Below are positions 18,607 through 28,567 of a DNA stretch of 64,000 nucleotides, in pieces. Position 1 is the stretch's first letter, and the number at the start of each line of letters is the position of its first letter. The stretch is taken from positions 62,001 through 126,000 of the forward strand of contig NZ_JADOVG010000006.1 of the NCBI RefSeq assembly GCF_015752205.1. Reading direction: 5' to 3'. This stretch comes from Polaromonas sp. CG_9.7. GTDB lineage: Bacteria; Pseudomonadota; Gammaproteobacteria; Burkholderiales; Burkholderiaceae_C. The notes under the pieces were generated by a model, which worked only from the letters and a program-made list of their open reading frames with translations, was not told where the DNA came from and ran no database searches. The translations under genes and the position numbers were made by a program.

Positions 18607-21024
18607 TCAGTTCTTGAAAAGGTCCAGAATTCGTTTTTTCTCTTCGGACGGGGGCAGTACCTGAATGCCGCCGGCTGGCGCAGACCCTGTTTCTTCGCTG
18701 GAAGCACCGGATTCTGGCTGCATGCCCACGCTGCTGATGCCCGCGCCCTTTGCATATTCTTCGTAATACCACTCGCCATTTAGGTTGACCACGCCTGCAG
18801 GCGCCTGGTATTCGGTGACCGGCACGCCCTTGAGGGCATATTCCATGAAGTTGATCCAAATGGGCAAGCTCAGGCCACCGCCTGTTTCACGGTCTCCGAG
18901 CTTTTTGGGCGTGTCGTAACCCATCCAGACTGCAGCAGCCAGCGTCGGTTGAAAACCGACAAACCAGGTGTCGATCGAGTCGTTGGTGGTGCCGGTCTTG
19001 CCGAAAATATCCGGACGCTTGAGCATCGCCTGGGCCTTGGCTGCAGTGCCTGAACGCGCCACTTCCTGCAGCAGGCTGTCCATGATGAACGCGTTCCTGG
19101 CATCAATGCCGCGCATTGACTCGTTGAGCGCTGGCGGCGTGACTTCAAGCAGGACCTTGCCCCGCTGGTCGACGATTTTGGTGATCAGGTAAGGATTGAC
19201 GCGGTAACCGCCGTTGGCAAAAACCGAGTAACCCGTTGCCATCTGCATCGGTGTGACCGAGCCGGCACCCAGCGCCATCGTCAGATAAGCCGGGTGTTTT
19301 TCTGCGTCGAAACCAAAGTGCGTCACCCATTCCTGTCCATACTTCGCACCGATCGATTGCAGGATGCGGATCGACACCAGGTTTTTTGATTTTTTAAGGG
19401 CTGTGCGCATGCTCATCGGGCCTTCAAAACCGCCGTCGTAGTTTTTCGGCTCCCATGGCTGTCCACCGGTCACGCCAGCATCGAAAAACAGGGGTGCGTC
19501 GTTCACGACGGTGGCAGGGGTAAAACCTTTTTCCAGTGCTGCCGAATAAATAAAAGGCTTGAAGCTCGAACCGGGCTGACGCCAGGCCTGGGTCACGTGG
19601 TTGAACTTGTTTTTCTGGAAATCAAAGCCCCCAACCAGTGCACGAACCGCACCATCGCGTGGGTCCATGGCCACGAAGGCACCTTCGACTTCGGGCAATT
19701 GTGTGATTTCCCACGCATCCTTAGATGTCTTGACCACCCGGATCAGCGCGCCAGGGCGAATCTTGATGTTCGGACCGGCCTTGTCCGTCAGGCCTGATTG
19801 TGCAGGTCGAAGGCCTTCTCCGGTAATGGTCACTTTTTCACTGTTCTGGCGCATCGCAATGATTCGCTTGGGACCGGCTTCCAGCACGATAGCCGACATG
19901 ATGTCTCCGTTATCGGGATTCTCGGCCAGGGCTTCGTCAATGGCATCCTCAACTTCCGGCGGGTTGGATGGCAGGTCGATGAATTTTTCGGGACCCCGGT
20001 AGATTTGCCGGCGTTCATAGTCCATGATGCCCTTGCGCAAGGCCTTGTAGGCGACCGTCTGGTCGGCTGCCTTGAGCGTGGTGTAGACATTCAGACCGCG
20101 CGTATAGGTTTCTTCTCCATACTGGTTGAACACGAGTTGGCGAACGGTCTCGGCCACATATTCCGCATGCACACGTCCCTCGTCGCGTCCGGTCTTGATG
20201 TGAAGTGCTTCTTCCCTGGCTGTTTTCGCCTGTTGGGGATTGATGAACCCGTTTTGCTCCATACGCTCAATGACGTAAAGCTGACGCGTCCGGGCCCGGC
20301 TGAAGTTGGCAATCGGGTTGTAGGTTGATGGCGCTTTGGGCAGTCCAGCCAGCATGGCGGCTTCGGCAATGCTGACGTCCTTAAGTGATTTGCCAAAATA
20401 AGTTTCAGCCGCAGCGGCAAAGCCGTAAGAGCGGTTTCCCAGAAAAATCTGGTTCATGTAGATCTCGAGGATCTGGTTTTTCGACAGTGAATGCTCCAGC
20501 TTGAAGGTCAGCAGGATTTCATAAATCTTGCGCGTGTAGCTTTTCTCGGCGGTAAGGTAAACATTGCGGGCAACCTGCATCGTGATGGTTGAGGCGCCCT
20601 GGCTTTTGGCCCGGCCCAGATTGGCCAAAGCCGCACGTACCACGCCCAGATAATCCACTCCACCATGCGAGAAAAATCGTGCATCCTCGATGGCGAGGAC
20701 CGCATCCTTCATGCTCTGCGGTATTTCTTCAATAGGCGTAAGCCTTCGTCGCTCTTCGCCAAACTCCCCGATGATGACGCCGTCAGCCGTGTACACCCGC
20801 AGTGGTTGCTTGGGGCGATAGTCAGACAAGGCGGAAATATCCGGCAAGTTGGGATAGGCGACTGCCAGCGCTACCGCCAGAAAAATTGCCAAGCCGGCAA
20901 GACTGGCCAGTACCAAACCAATTCCGCCGAAAAAGAACTTCGTAAAAGAGCGCAGCCAGGAAGTCGGCTGCTTTTCTGTGCTGGATGTTGTTCGGGAAGC
21001 AGGAGTTCGGGAGGATAGGGGCAT
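18607..21024 (-). CDS. mrcA: Penicillin-binding protein 1A (bifunctional peptidoglycan synthase)
   Basis: This class A PBP polymerises and cross-links peptidoglycan. A short cytoplasmic tail and one membrane anchor (about residues 30-55) come first. The GT51 glycosyltransferase domain follows with catalytic EDARFF and QGASTITMQVARN. The transpeptidase domain has active-site SSFKP, SKN and KTGTTND. The 805-residue length fits PBP1A. The ATG at 21024 is used; a TTG three codons earlier is possible. It is divergent from pilM, a conserved arrangement in beta- and gammaproteobacteria. Confidence 0.96.
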   Translation of the reverse strand: MPLSSRTPASRTTSSTEKQPTSWLRSFTKFFFGGIGLVLASLAGLAIFLAVALAVAYPNLPDISALSDYRPKQPLRVYTADGVIIGEFGEERRRLTPIEEIPQSMKDAVLAIEDARFFSHGGVDYLGVVRAALANLGRAKSQGASTITMQVARNVYLTAEKSYTRKIYEILLTFKLEHSLSKNQILEIYMNQIFLGNRSYGFAAAAETYFGKSLKDVSIAEAAMLAGLPKAPSTYNPIANFSRARTRQLYVIERMEQNGFINPQQAKTAREEALHIKTGRDEGRVHAEYVAETVRQLVFNQYGEETYTRGLNVYTTLKAADQTVAYKALRKGIMDYERRQIYRGPEKFIDLPSNPPEVEDAIDEALAENPDNGDIMSAIVLEAGPKRIIAMRQNSEKVTITGEGLRPAQSGLTDKAGPNIKIRPGALIRVVKTSKDAWEITQLPEVEGAFVAMDPRDGAVRALVGGFDFQKNKFNHVTQAWRQPGSSFKPFIYSAALEKGFTPATVVNDAPLFFDAGVTGGQPWEPKNYDGGFEGPMSMRTALKKSKNLVSIRILQSIGAKYGQEWVTHFGFDAEKHPAYLTMALGAGSVTPMQMATGYSVFANGGYRVNPYLITKIVDQRGKVLLEVTPPALNESMRGIDARNAFIMDSLLQEVARSGTAAKAQAMLKRPDIFGKTGTTNDSIDTWFVGFQPTLAAAVWMGYDTPKKLGDRETGGGLSLPIWINFMEYALKGVPVTEYQAPAGVVNLNGEWYYEEYAKGAGISSVGMQPESGASSEETGSAPAGGIQVLPPSEEKKRILDLFKN

Positions 21025-21285
21025 CAAGGTCAATCTTAGAGTCGCATTCGCATTATAAAAATATCTGGATGTCCAAGTGTTTCGGGCAAGTATTTTTGAA
21101 TGGTGGTGTTACAGTTTGTAGTAACTTCTTACATCTGCAAAATCGCTGAAATTTGTCTTAATTTGACAACGAGTTCCTGATTTTGATTCGTAAAAATGGT
21201 TACTTCTTTGTGAGCTAAATGCTAACATTCGACTGAATTTTTAACAAAGGTTACATAGTAAGTAGCCATTCATCCGGGGGCGCCC

Positions 21286-22365
21286 TTGATCTCACTGGGA
21301 TCCTTATTTAACCGTCAACAACCCCCTTTACTGGGTGTAGACATCAGCTCGTCCAGTGTCACGCTGGTCGAGGTGGGTCGCGACAAGGCTGGCCGCCTGG
21401 TGCTTGAGCGCTGTGCTATCGAACCTCTGGATGCCGGATGGGTTACCGATGGCAACATCGAGAAATTCGATGAAGTGGCGGACGTGCTTCGCCGTGTTGT
21501 GAAAAAAAGCGGCACGCGCACACGCAACGTAGCCATGGCGCTGCCACCTTCGGCGGTAATCAGTAAAAAAATTATTCTGCCTGGAGGGCTGAGCGATGTA
21601 GAGCTCGAGATTCAGGTTGAATCCGAAGCCAACAAATACATTCCCTTTTCGCTGGATGATGTCAGTCTTGATTTTTGTGTCTTGGGGCCAAGCGCAACCT
21701 CCAGTGGCGATGTCGAGGTGCTGATTGCTGCTTCTCGCAAGGAAAAAGTCCAGGACCGACAAGGTTTGGCGGAAGCTGCCGGACTCAAACCTATTGTGGT
21801 TGATGTGGAATCCTATGCGTCCCGGCTTGCAACGGCGCGGTTGATAGAGAACATGCCAAACAGGGGCGTGGACACGATGGTAGCGCTGTTTGAAATTGGT
21901 TCGGTAACCACCAGCCTGCAGGTCATCAGAAATGATGAAGTCTTGTATGAACGTGACCAGGCGTTTGGCGGCGCACAACTGACCCAGCTGATAGTCAGGC
22001 AATATGGTTTCTCACTTGAAGAAGCAGAAACCAAAAAACGTAATGGAGAACTGCCCGAAGACTATGCCCTGGGTGTACTGAAGCCGTTTGTTGAAAGCAT
22101 GACCCAGGAAATCACCCGCGCGCTCCAATTTTTCTTTGCCAGCACGCCCTACAACCGGGTTGATTATGTGATGCTGGCTGGTGGATCATCTTCATTGGGC
22201 GGGCTGACGGAATCGGTGACAAAGCAGACGGCTTTTGCATGTCAATTGGTGAATCCTTTTGATGGAATGGAAATCGGCAAAGGCGTGATGGAAAACAAAA
22301 TGCGGCGCGAAGCCTCGTCCTACCTGACTGCCTGCGGTTTGGCTTTGCGAAGGTTTGCACAGTGA
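21286..22365 (+). CDS. pilM: Type IV pilus inner-membrane platform protein PilM
   Basis: PilM is an actin-like cytoplasmic ATP-binding protein that binds the N terminus of PilN and joins the pilus motor to the alignment complex. The 359-residue product has the family N terminus (LLGVDISSSSVTLVEV) and the IPFSLDDVSLDF and AGGSSSLGGL blocks. The start is a TTG after a GGGGG stretch; no ATG or GTG fits better. The region from 21025 to 21285 upstream is AT-rich and probably holds the divergent promoters of pilM and mrcA. The stop overlaps pilN by 4 bp. Confidence 0.94.
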   Translation: MISLGSLFNRQQPPLLGVDISSSSVTLVEVGRDKAGRLVLERCAIEPLDAGWVTDGNIEKFDEVADVLRRVVKKSGTRTRNVAMALPPSAVISKKIILPGGLSDVELEIQVESEANKYIPFSLDDVSLDFCVLGPSATSSGDVEVLIAASRKEKVQDRQGLAEAAGLKPIVVDVESYASRLATARLIENMPNRGVDTMVALFEIGSVTTSLQVIRNDEVLYERDQAFGGAQLTQLIVRQYGFSLEEAETKKRNGELPEDYALGVLKPFVESMTQEITRALQFFFASTPYNRVDYVMLAGGSSSLGGLTESVTKQTAFACQLVNPFDGMEIGKGVMENKMRREASSYLTACGLALRRFAQ

Positions 22366-22970
22366 TTCTGATCAACCTGTTGCCTCACCGGGAAGCTGCA
22401 CGAAAACGCCGACGTGAAGTATTTTTTATAACTCTTGGCTTGGCTGCGCTGGCTGGGGTGTTGATCTGCAGCATCACGTATTCCTGGTACTTGACGCAAA
22501 TCGAAAGCCAGCGTGCAAGAAATACTTTTTTGCAAACTGAAATCACACGTCTGGACGAGCAGATCAAGGATATTGCAACTTTGCAGGCAGAAATCAACTC
22601 GCTCAAGGCGCGTCAAAAAGCAGTTGAGGATTTGCAGGAAAACCGCAACTTACCGGTATATTTACTGAGCGAACTGGTACGGCAGCTGCCAGATGGCGTT
22701 TATGTAAACAGCCTCAAGCAAGAAAACCAGACGGTCTTGCTAACAGGTATTGCCCAATCAAACGAGCGAGTTTCAGAGCTATTGCGTAATGTTTCCAACA
22801 ACAGCGCATGGTTGTCCAAGCCTGAACTGGTAGAAATTACTGCGGGAATGGTTTCGCTGAGCCCTCGTGATCAACGCCGGGTCTCAAATTTTTCGATGCG
22901 CATGGAAATCAAGCGGACCAGTGATCAAAAAAATGCCGCTTCGTCTTCACCTGCCGCCACCAAGCCTTGA
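22362..22970 (+). CDS. pilN: Type IV pilus alignment protein PilN
   Basis: PilN spans the inner membrane once; its short cytoplasmic N terminus (INLLPHREAARKRRR) is the conserved PilM-binding motif. One membrane segment (about residues 24-44) precedes a periplasmic coiled-coil and ferredoxin-like domain that pairs with PilO. The start is a GTG overlapping the pilM stop codon. The 202-residue length fits the family. Confidence 0.94.
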   Translation: MILINLLPHREAARKRRREVFFITLGLAALAGVLICSITYSWYLTQIESQRARNTFLQTEITRLDEQIKDIATLQAEINSLKARQKAVEDLQENRNLPVYLLSELVRQLPDGVYVNSLKQENQTVLLTGIAQSNERVSELLRNVSNNSAWLSKPELVEITAGMVSLSPRDQRRVSNFSMRMEIKRTSDQKNAASSSPAATKP

Positions 22971-22991
22971 TGCGGGACGAATGAATTGATC

Positions 22992-23669
22992 ATGGTAAAA
23001 AAAACGTCCACTCCTGTCTTTGATTTTTCGGCTTTCCAAAGTCGCATCCAGAACCAGTTTACCGGACTGGACCCAAACGATCCATCGTCCTGGCCCGTTT
23101 TACCGCGCTATCTTCTGTGTGTTGCCCTTACGGCCGCGATGGTGGTCGCGCTATGGTTTGTATGGCTTAGTGCAGTGAATGAAGAACTGACTGCGGAAAA
23201 GACCAAGGAAGTTCAGCTTCGTCAGGACTACACCGGCAAGCTTACACAAGCTATCAATCTGGATGCGCTGAAAAGACAGCGCGAACAGGTTCAACAGTAT
23301 GTAACGCAGCTTGAAAAGCAGTTGCCCAGCAAGGCTGAAATGGACGCCTTGCTGTCGGACATTAATCAGGCCGGACTGGGTCGTAGCCTTCAGTTTGAAC
23401 TGTTCCGCCCGGGGCAGGTGGTTATCAAGGACTACTACGCTGAGTTGCCAATTGCGGTCAGGGTCACGGGCCAGTACCACGACATGGGTGAATTTGCAGC
23501 CGATATTGCCAACCTCTCGCGCATTGTGACGCTGAACAATATGGCCATTACACCGGCAAAAGACGGGAACCTGGTCATGGACGCGACGGCAAAAACCTTC
23601 CGCTATCTCGACAGTGAAGAAATTGCGCAGCAGCGCAAGAATGCTCTGGCCAATGGAGCCAAGCAATGA
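22992..23669 (+). CDS. pilO: Type IV pilus alignment protein PilO
   Basis: PilO is the inner-membrane partner of PilN in the PilMNOP ring. One membrane segment lies near residues 40-62, followed by a periplasmic coiled coil rich in Gln, Glu and Lys and a ferredoxin-like C-terminal domain (YAELPIAVRVTGQYHDMGEF). The ATG at 22992 is preferred over an in-frame TTG two codons earlier. It overlaps pilP by 4 bp. Confidence 0.93.
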   Translation: MVKKTSTPVFDFSAFQSRIQNQFTGLDPNDPSSWPVLPRYLLCVALTAAMVVALWFVWLSAVNEELTAEKTKEVQLRQDYTGKLTQAINLDALKRQREQVQQYVTQLEKQLPSKAEMDALLSDINQAGLGRSLQFELFRPGQVVIKDYYAELPIAVRVTGQYHDMGEFAADIANLSRIVTLNNMAITPAKDGNLVMDATAKTFRYLDSEEIAQQRKNALANGAKQ

Positions 23670-24217
23670 GTGCGATACGGCAATCTCTTGCCTTGACCAT
23701 GGCGTGCAGCCTGCTTTTGCTGGCAGCATGTGGTTCATCGGATCATGAAGAACTGCAGCAATGGATGAGCGCTCAACGCGACATCACCCGATCCAAGGTC
23801 TCCCCTTTGCAGCCACCGACCAAATTCACGCCGCAAACCTATGACCAGGAAGGATCGATAGAGCCTTTCAGCAACCAGAAACTGGTGCTGGCACTCAAAC
23901 GCGATTCCAGCCAGGCAACATTCAATGCAGCGCTGATCACACCGGAACTGAGTCGCCGCAAGGAGCCGCTGGAGGCAACGCCTCTGGACAGCGTGGTCAT
24001 GGTCGGCAGTTTGACAAAAGCCGGGCAGCCCGTGGCACTGCTACGCGTTGACAACCTGATTTATCAGGTCCGCGTCGGCAATTATCTAGGCCAAAACTAT
24101 GGCCGCATTACTTCCGTGACCGAGGCCAGTGTGGTGCTGCGTGAAATCGTGCAGGACGCAGCAGGCGAATGGACAGAGCGCCCCGCGACTTTACAGCTTC
24201 TAGAGGAAAAGAAATGA
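23666..24217 (+). CDS. pilP: Type IV pilus lipoprotein PilP
   Basis: PilP is an inner-membrane lipoprotein that links PilNO to the secretin PilQ. The signal peptide ends in lipobox LLAAC (Cys22). The mature protein has a flexible N-terminal part that binds PilNO (ELQQWMSAQRD) and a C-terminal beta domain (YQVRVGNYLGQNYGRI). The length of 183 residues is typical. It overlaps pilO and pilQ by 4 bp each. Confidence 0.95.
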   Translation: MSAIRQSLALTMACSLLLLAACGSSDHEELQQWMSAQRDITRSKVSPLQPPTKFTPQTYDQEGSIEPFSNQKLVLALKRDSSQATFNAALITPELSRRKEPLEATPLDSVVMVGSLTKAGQPVALLRVDNLIYQVRVGNYLGQNYGRITSVTEASVVLREIVQDAAGEWTERPATLQLLEEKK

Positions 24218-26352
24218 ACAAACAGGCAGCGGAATTGGCAGTGAGGGCGAGGGCGCAAGAGAGTCTGCCGCGTTTGTTTAGACACGGCATGCGTTGTGCA
24301 TTGCTAAGTGTGATGGTAGCGGCCAGCAGCATGCCCCTTCTGGCAAAAGCAGAAAACTCTATCCAGGCGGTTTCGGGGTCGGTGCAGGGTGGCTCGGAAG
24401 TGATCCGGATCGAACTGACTGAACCACTAACCAGCGTACCCACGGGTTTCAGCATTCAGGCACCTGCCCGCATCGCCCTTGACTTTCAAGGGGTCAGCAA
24501 TTCCCTGGGCCGCTCGGCGATTGAAATCAACTTGGGCAACATGCGCTCAGCCAACGTAATCCAGGCCGGCGAGCGTACCCGCGTCGTGCTTAACTTGAAA
24601 ACTCCCACCGCTTACAAGGCCGAACTGCAAGGCAAGTCGTTGCTCATCATTCTGGATTCTCAAGCCATTGCTGCGCCTTCGATGGCTGCAGCACCGGTGT
24701 TTGCAGAAAGCCGTAACCGCGATACGCTGCCGCTCAAAGATATCGATTTCCGGCGCGGTCCCGATAACTCTGGCCGCATCGTGGTTGCTCTTCCGAACAA
24801 CGAGGTTGGTGTTGATATTCGCCAGCAGGGCAAGACTGTCGTGGTGGAGTTCCTGAAAACTGCCTTGCCCGAAGGGCTGCGTCGCCGACTCGACGTCACA
24901 GATTTTGGAACACCAGTGCAAACCGTGACCACCTCGCAGGTGGGCGACAAGGTTCGCATGGTGGTGGAACCCACTGGCCAATGGGAGCAAAGCGCCTACC
25001 AGAGTGACAACCAGTTTGTGCTGGAAGTGCGTCCGCAAAAAATAGATCCCGACAAGCTCACGCAGGGCACGGGCTTCAATGGTGAAAAGTTATCGCTTAA
25101 CTTTCAGAACATCGAAATTCGTTCTCTGCTGCAAGTGATTGCCGACTTCACTAATTTCAATGTGGTCACCTCGGACACAGTCACCGGTTCGGTCACCTTG
25201 CGTTTGAAAGACGTGCCTTGGGACCAGGCGCTGGACATCATTCTGCAGGCCAAGGGCTTGGGAATGCGCAAGACCGGCAATGTTCTGCTGATTGCCCCCA
25301 AAGATGAACTCGCTGCCAAAGACAAGCAGGAACTGGAATCTCGCGTTGCAATCCAGAGCCTGGAAGCGGTTCGCACCCAGTCTTTCCAGATCAACTATGC
25401 CAAGGCCAGTGAAATTGCCGTGCAGATTTCCGCTGGCGGCGTGGGTGCAGGCACTGCACGCATACTGTCCAGCCGGGGCAGCGTGATCGCCGAGCCAAGA
25501 ACCAACCAGTTGTTCGTCACCGACATTCCTTCCAGGCTGGAGCAGGTGCAAAGCCTTATTGGCAAACTGGACATTGCCGTTCGGCAAGTACTGATCGAGG
25601 CACGAATTGTCGAGGCGTCTGACACGTTTGGGCGGTCCTTGGGTGTAAGGCTTGGCGGCGGCATGATCGGCGCAGCCGGTGCCTTGTCCAATGGCAATAC
25701 CAATGTCACGCTGGGCACTAATTACAACGCGACGGCTGCCGATACCAGCGGGAATTTCGTCAGCTTTCCCGCCTCAACGCTGGGCGTTGCCAACAATGCA
25801 GCTTCGTTTGCGGTGTCGATCTTCAACGCAGCAGCCAATCGCTTCCTGAATCTGGAACTGTCAGCGCTTGAAGCCGATGGCAAGGGAAAAATCGTTTCCA
25901 GCCCCCGCGTCGTCACAGCGGATCAGGTCAAGGCGCTGATCGAGCAGGGAACCGAGTTTCCGTACCAGACTGCCACTTCCAGCGGCGCCACGTCGCTGGC
26001 ATTCCGTAAAGCCAACCTGAAACTCGAAGTCACGCCGCAGATCACGCCCGAAGGCAACATCATCCTGGATCTGGACGTGAACAAGGACAGCCGCGGCGAA
26101 ACCACGGCCGCCGGCATTGCCATCGATACCAAGCACATCAAGACGCAGGTGCTGGTTGAGAACGGCGGCACGGTGGTGATTGGCGGCATCTTCACGCTCG
26201 AAGAAACAAACAATGAAACCAAGGTTCCGCTGCTGGGCGATGTGCCTTACCTCGGCAACCTGTTCAAAAGCCGCGAACGCACTTCCCGAAAACAGGAAAT
26301 GCTGGTGTTCATCACGCCCAAGATGATTACGGACCGCGCTGCTGCGCGATAA
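24214..26352 (+). CDS. pilQ: Type IV pilus secretin PilQ
   Basis: PilQ forms the outer-membrane channel through which the pilus emerges. The ATG at 24214 overlaps the pilP stop and gives 712 residues with a signal peptide ending near ALAKA. In order there are two AMIN domains (about 45-260), a secretin/TonB short N-terminal domain (LSLNFQNIEIRSLLQVIADF), an N1 domain, and the secretin barrel, which includes VPLLGDVPYLGNLFKS near the C terminus. It closes the core pilMNOPQ operon. Confidence 0.96.
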   Translation: MNKQAAELAVRARAQESLPRLFRHGMRCALLSVMVAASSMPLLAKAENSIQAVSGSVQGGSEVIRIELTEPLTSVPTGFSIQAPARIALDFQGVSNSLGRSAIEINLGNMRSANVIQAGERTRVVLNLKTPTAYKAELQGKSLLIILDSQAIAAPSMAAAPVFAESRNRDTLPLKDIDFRRGPDNSGRIVVALPNNEVGVDIRQQGKTVVVEFLKTALPEGLRRRLDVTDFGTPVQTVTTSQVGDKVRMVVEPTGQWEQSAYQSDNQFVLEVRPQKIDPDKLTQGTGFNGEKLSLNFQNIEIRSLLQVIADFTNFNVVTSDTVTGSVTLRLKDVPWDQALDIILQAKGLGMRKTGNVLLIAPKDELAAKDKQELESRVAIQSLEAVRTQSFQINYAKASEIAVQISAGGVGAGTARILSSRGSVIAEPRTNQLFVTDIPSRLEQVQSLIGKLDIAVRQVLIEARIVEASDTFGRSLGVRLGGGMIGAAGALSNGNTNVTLGTNYNATAADTSGNFVSFPASTLGVANNAASFAVSIFNAAANRFLNLELSALEADGKGKIVSSPRVVTADQVKALIEQGTEFPYQTATSSGATSLAFRKANLKLEVTPQITPEGNIILDLDVNKDSRGETTAAGIAIDTKHIKTQVLVENGGTVVIGGIFTLEETNNETKVPLLGDVPYLGNLFKSRERTSRKQEMLVFITPKMITDRAAAR

Positions 26353-26385
26353 CAAGAATTTATTTCTGAAGTAGGGAAGAGTGAA

Positions 26386-27936
26386 ATGAAGTTTTTAAAA
26401 TGCTTATCGGTCACGGCGATAGTGATAGCTTTGGCGGCTTGTGGCGGTGGGGGCGGAAGTGCGGGTACTACTGCTTCAGGTGGGACCTCTGCAACTGGCG
26501 ATACACAAACAGCAGCGACTGCATCTATGAGCATGGATGTAATTAGCGGCGCTGGCGCCTCAACAAACTCTATTTCGGCAATTGAGATTTCCAAAGTGTC
26601 GATTACTTTAAAAGATGCTGCAGGTAAAGCTGTCCCTGGGGCGGTGGTCACCTTTGCCGAAACTGGTTCTGGTTTGCTTTCTTTCGCGCCAGCCTCCAAG
26701 ACGGCTTTGACTGACGCAAGCGGAGTTGCTAGCGTTGAGATTCGTGCGGCTTCCTCGTCTTCAGTCGGCGCAACGACTGTTAGTGCTTCCGCTACGGTTT
26801 CTGGAGGTGCAATTGCTGCGCAAAAATCAATTGCAGTGACCAGTGCGCCTACGGGAGGAGTTACAGCGCCAGATCCTCAAGCATTGGCTAATGCATTGAA
26901 TTTTTTAGATGTAAATCCTGCTGACAAATCTATCGTTCTGGCCGGTGCAGGTGGCAATGGGCGATCGGAGTCGGCAACCTTGCGGTTTCGTGTGGTTGAC
27001 AAAAACAATACTCCAGTGAAAGGCGCTACTGTCACCTTCGCGGTAGTGCCAGCAAATGACGTGACATTGAATATCCCCGGTTCAACCAGTGATGCTGATG
27101 GCGTTGTAGTCACAACGGTGTCATCTAAGAGCGTGGCGACGGCCGTAGTGATCAAGGCTACGGTTACTCGATCAGACACCTCGTCTATTACTTCCCAGTC
27201 GGATCAACTTTTGGTGACAACGGGTGTCGTAACTCAAGCAGGGTTCGATTTGTCCGCCACTAAATACAACTTGAATTTCGGAATCACTGGCGATAGTTCT
27301 GAGATCACTGTGGCTATTGTTGATACCAACGGAAACCCCGTTGCCGATGGCGTGCCCGTCGTGTTTACAGCAAATTTTGGTGCTGTAGGCACTTCCTCCC
27401 GAGGCGGTTGCACAACTCTTAATGGTAGTTGTAATGTTATGTATACCGTTCAAGACCCCCGTCCCGCTGACGGTGAACGTGCACGCGTGGTAGCTTCCAC
27501 ACAGATAGGTAATGGAGTTGCCGTTAGCGGTTTTCTCGACTTTACAGTTTCCAATCTCGATTTAGTCAATCTCTATTCTGCGGCATCGGGAGGTTCGATC
27601 ATCAATATATTTAGCGCACCTGGAAATGTATGCAAATTTACGGTGTCAGCGTTTGTTGGTACTCCAACTGGTTTTCCTGCGCCTTCGGGGACAATAATCG
27701 AGATCAAGGGTATGACCACTGACTTTACCGGTTCTGTGAAAACAGGTTCACCAGTTTTGGATTTGGTAACTCAAAGAACCCCTGTATCTTTAGAATTCGA
27801 CGCATCGAATACCACGTTGAGCCCGGCATGTAATCCAACTGGATCTGGGACTGCAACGGCTCAAGTCGAAGTTAAGTTTAGGGCTGGATCGCGCGTGACA
27901 ACCTTGCCACTGATCAACGTTACGTACCCGAAGTAA
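26386..27936 (+). CDS. Lipoprotein with repeated bacterial Ig-like (Big_1-type) domains
   Basis: The 516-residue product has a lipoprotein signal (AIVIALAAC, Cys19) followed by a Gly-rich linker. Three Ig-like modules follow at about residues 60-150, 187-272 and 290-385, each with the invasin/Big_1 pattern of a Pro-Val-Xaa-Gly-Ala-Xaa-Val-Thr-Phe strand and a DxxGV turn (AVPGAVVTFA, PVKGATVTFA, PVADGVPVVFTA). A C-terminal domain has two further cysteines. Codons end in A or T more often than in its neighbours, which hints at transfer or fast evolution. It lies between pilQ and aroK, which are usually adjacent, so a surface adhesin or pilus-associated role is inferred. No known gene name applies. 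Confidence 0.8.
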   Translation: MKFLKCLSVTAIVIALAACGGGGGSAGTTASGGTSATGDTQTAATASMSMDVISGAGASTNSISAIEISKVSITLKDAAGKAVPGAVVTFAETGSGLLSFAPASKTALTDASGVASVEIRAASSSSVGATTVSASATVSGGAIAAQKSIAVTSAPTGGVTAPDPQALANALNFLDVNPADKSIVLAGAGGNGRSESATLRFRVVDKNNTPVKGATVTFAVVPANDVTLNIPGSTSDADGVVVTTVSSKSVATAVVIKATVTRSDTSSITSQSDQLLVTTGVVTQAGFDLSATKYNLNFGITGDSSEITVAIVDTNGNPVADGVPVVFTANFGAVGTSSRGGCTTLNGSCNVMYTVQDPRPADGERARVVASTQIGNGVAVSGFLDFTVSNLDLVNLYSAASGGSIINIFSAPGNVCKFTVSAFVGTPTGFPAPSGTIIEIKGMTTDFTGSVKTGSPVLDLVTQRTPVSLEFDASNTTLSPACNPTGSGTATAQVEVKFRAGSRVTTLPLINVTYPK

Positions 27937-27956
27937 TAAATCTGAAGCCTTTTATA

Positions 27957-28478
27957 TTGATTGCACTAGTAGGCCTCCCCGGCTCCGGTAAATCCACCGT
28001 CGGGCGACAACTCGCCCGGCGGTTGAAGCTCCCTTTTCTCGACTCCGACCACGTTATCGAGGAGCGGCTCGGCTGCTCCATACGGGACTATTTCGAGCGG
28101 GAAGGGGAAGTCAGCTTTCGCGATGTAGAGGAATCGGTTATTAACGAACTGACGGAGCAGACAAGCGGGGTGCTTTCGACCGGCGGCGGTTCGGTGCTGC
28201 GCCCGGCCAACTGCCAGCGACTGCATGACCGGGGCCATGTGGTGTACCTGCGGTCTTCACCCGAAGAACTGTTTCGCCGCCTCCGCCATGATGTCAGCCG
28301 TCCCTTGCTGCAGGTCGCCGACCCCCTGGGCCGCCTGCGCGACCTGTTTGCCCAGCGCGATCCGCTGTACCGCGAAACCGCGCATTTCGTCATCGAGACC
28401 GGCCGCCCTTCGGTGTCCACGCTGGTCAACATGATCGCCATGCAACTCGAACTGGCGGGCATTGTTCCGGGGCCATGA
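27957..28478 (+). CDS. aroK: Shikimate kinase
   Basis: AroK phosphorylates shikimate with ATP in the chorismate pathway in the cytoplasm. The Walker A motif GLPGSGKST, the shikimate-binding region DSDHVIEERLG and the adenine-loop GGGSVLRP are all seen. No ATG or GTG fits. The TTG at 27957 gives 173 residues; a CTG at 27942 would add KPFIL and make a more complete first strand. It is followed by aroB, as in most proteobacteria. Confidence 0.95.
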   Translation: MIALVGLPGSGKSTVGRQLARRLKLPFLDSDHVIEERLGCSIRDYFEREGEVSFRDVEESVINELTEQTSGVLSTGGGSVLRPANCQRLHDRGHVVYLRSSPEELFRRLRHDVSRPLLQVADPLGRLRDLFAQRDPLYRETAHFVIETGRPSVSTLVNMIAMQLELAGIVPGP

Positions 28479-28567
28479 AGCCGCGCCATTCAGCAGTGTT
28501 GACCCTTAACACCGCGTAATACAGCAGCTCGTCAATCCCTGCCGAAAAGTGCCTCTACACTTCGGTG

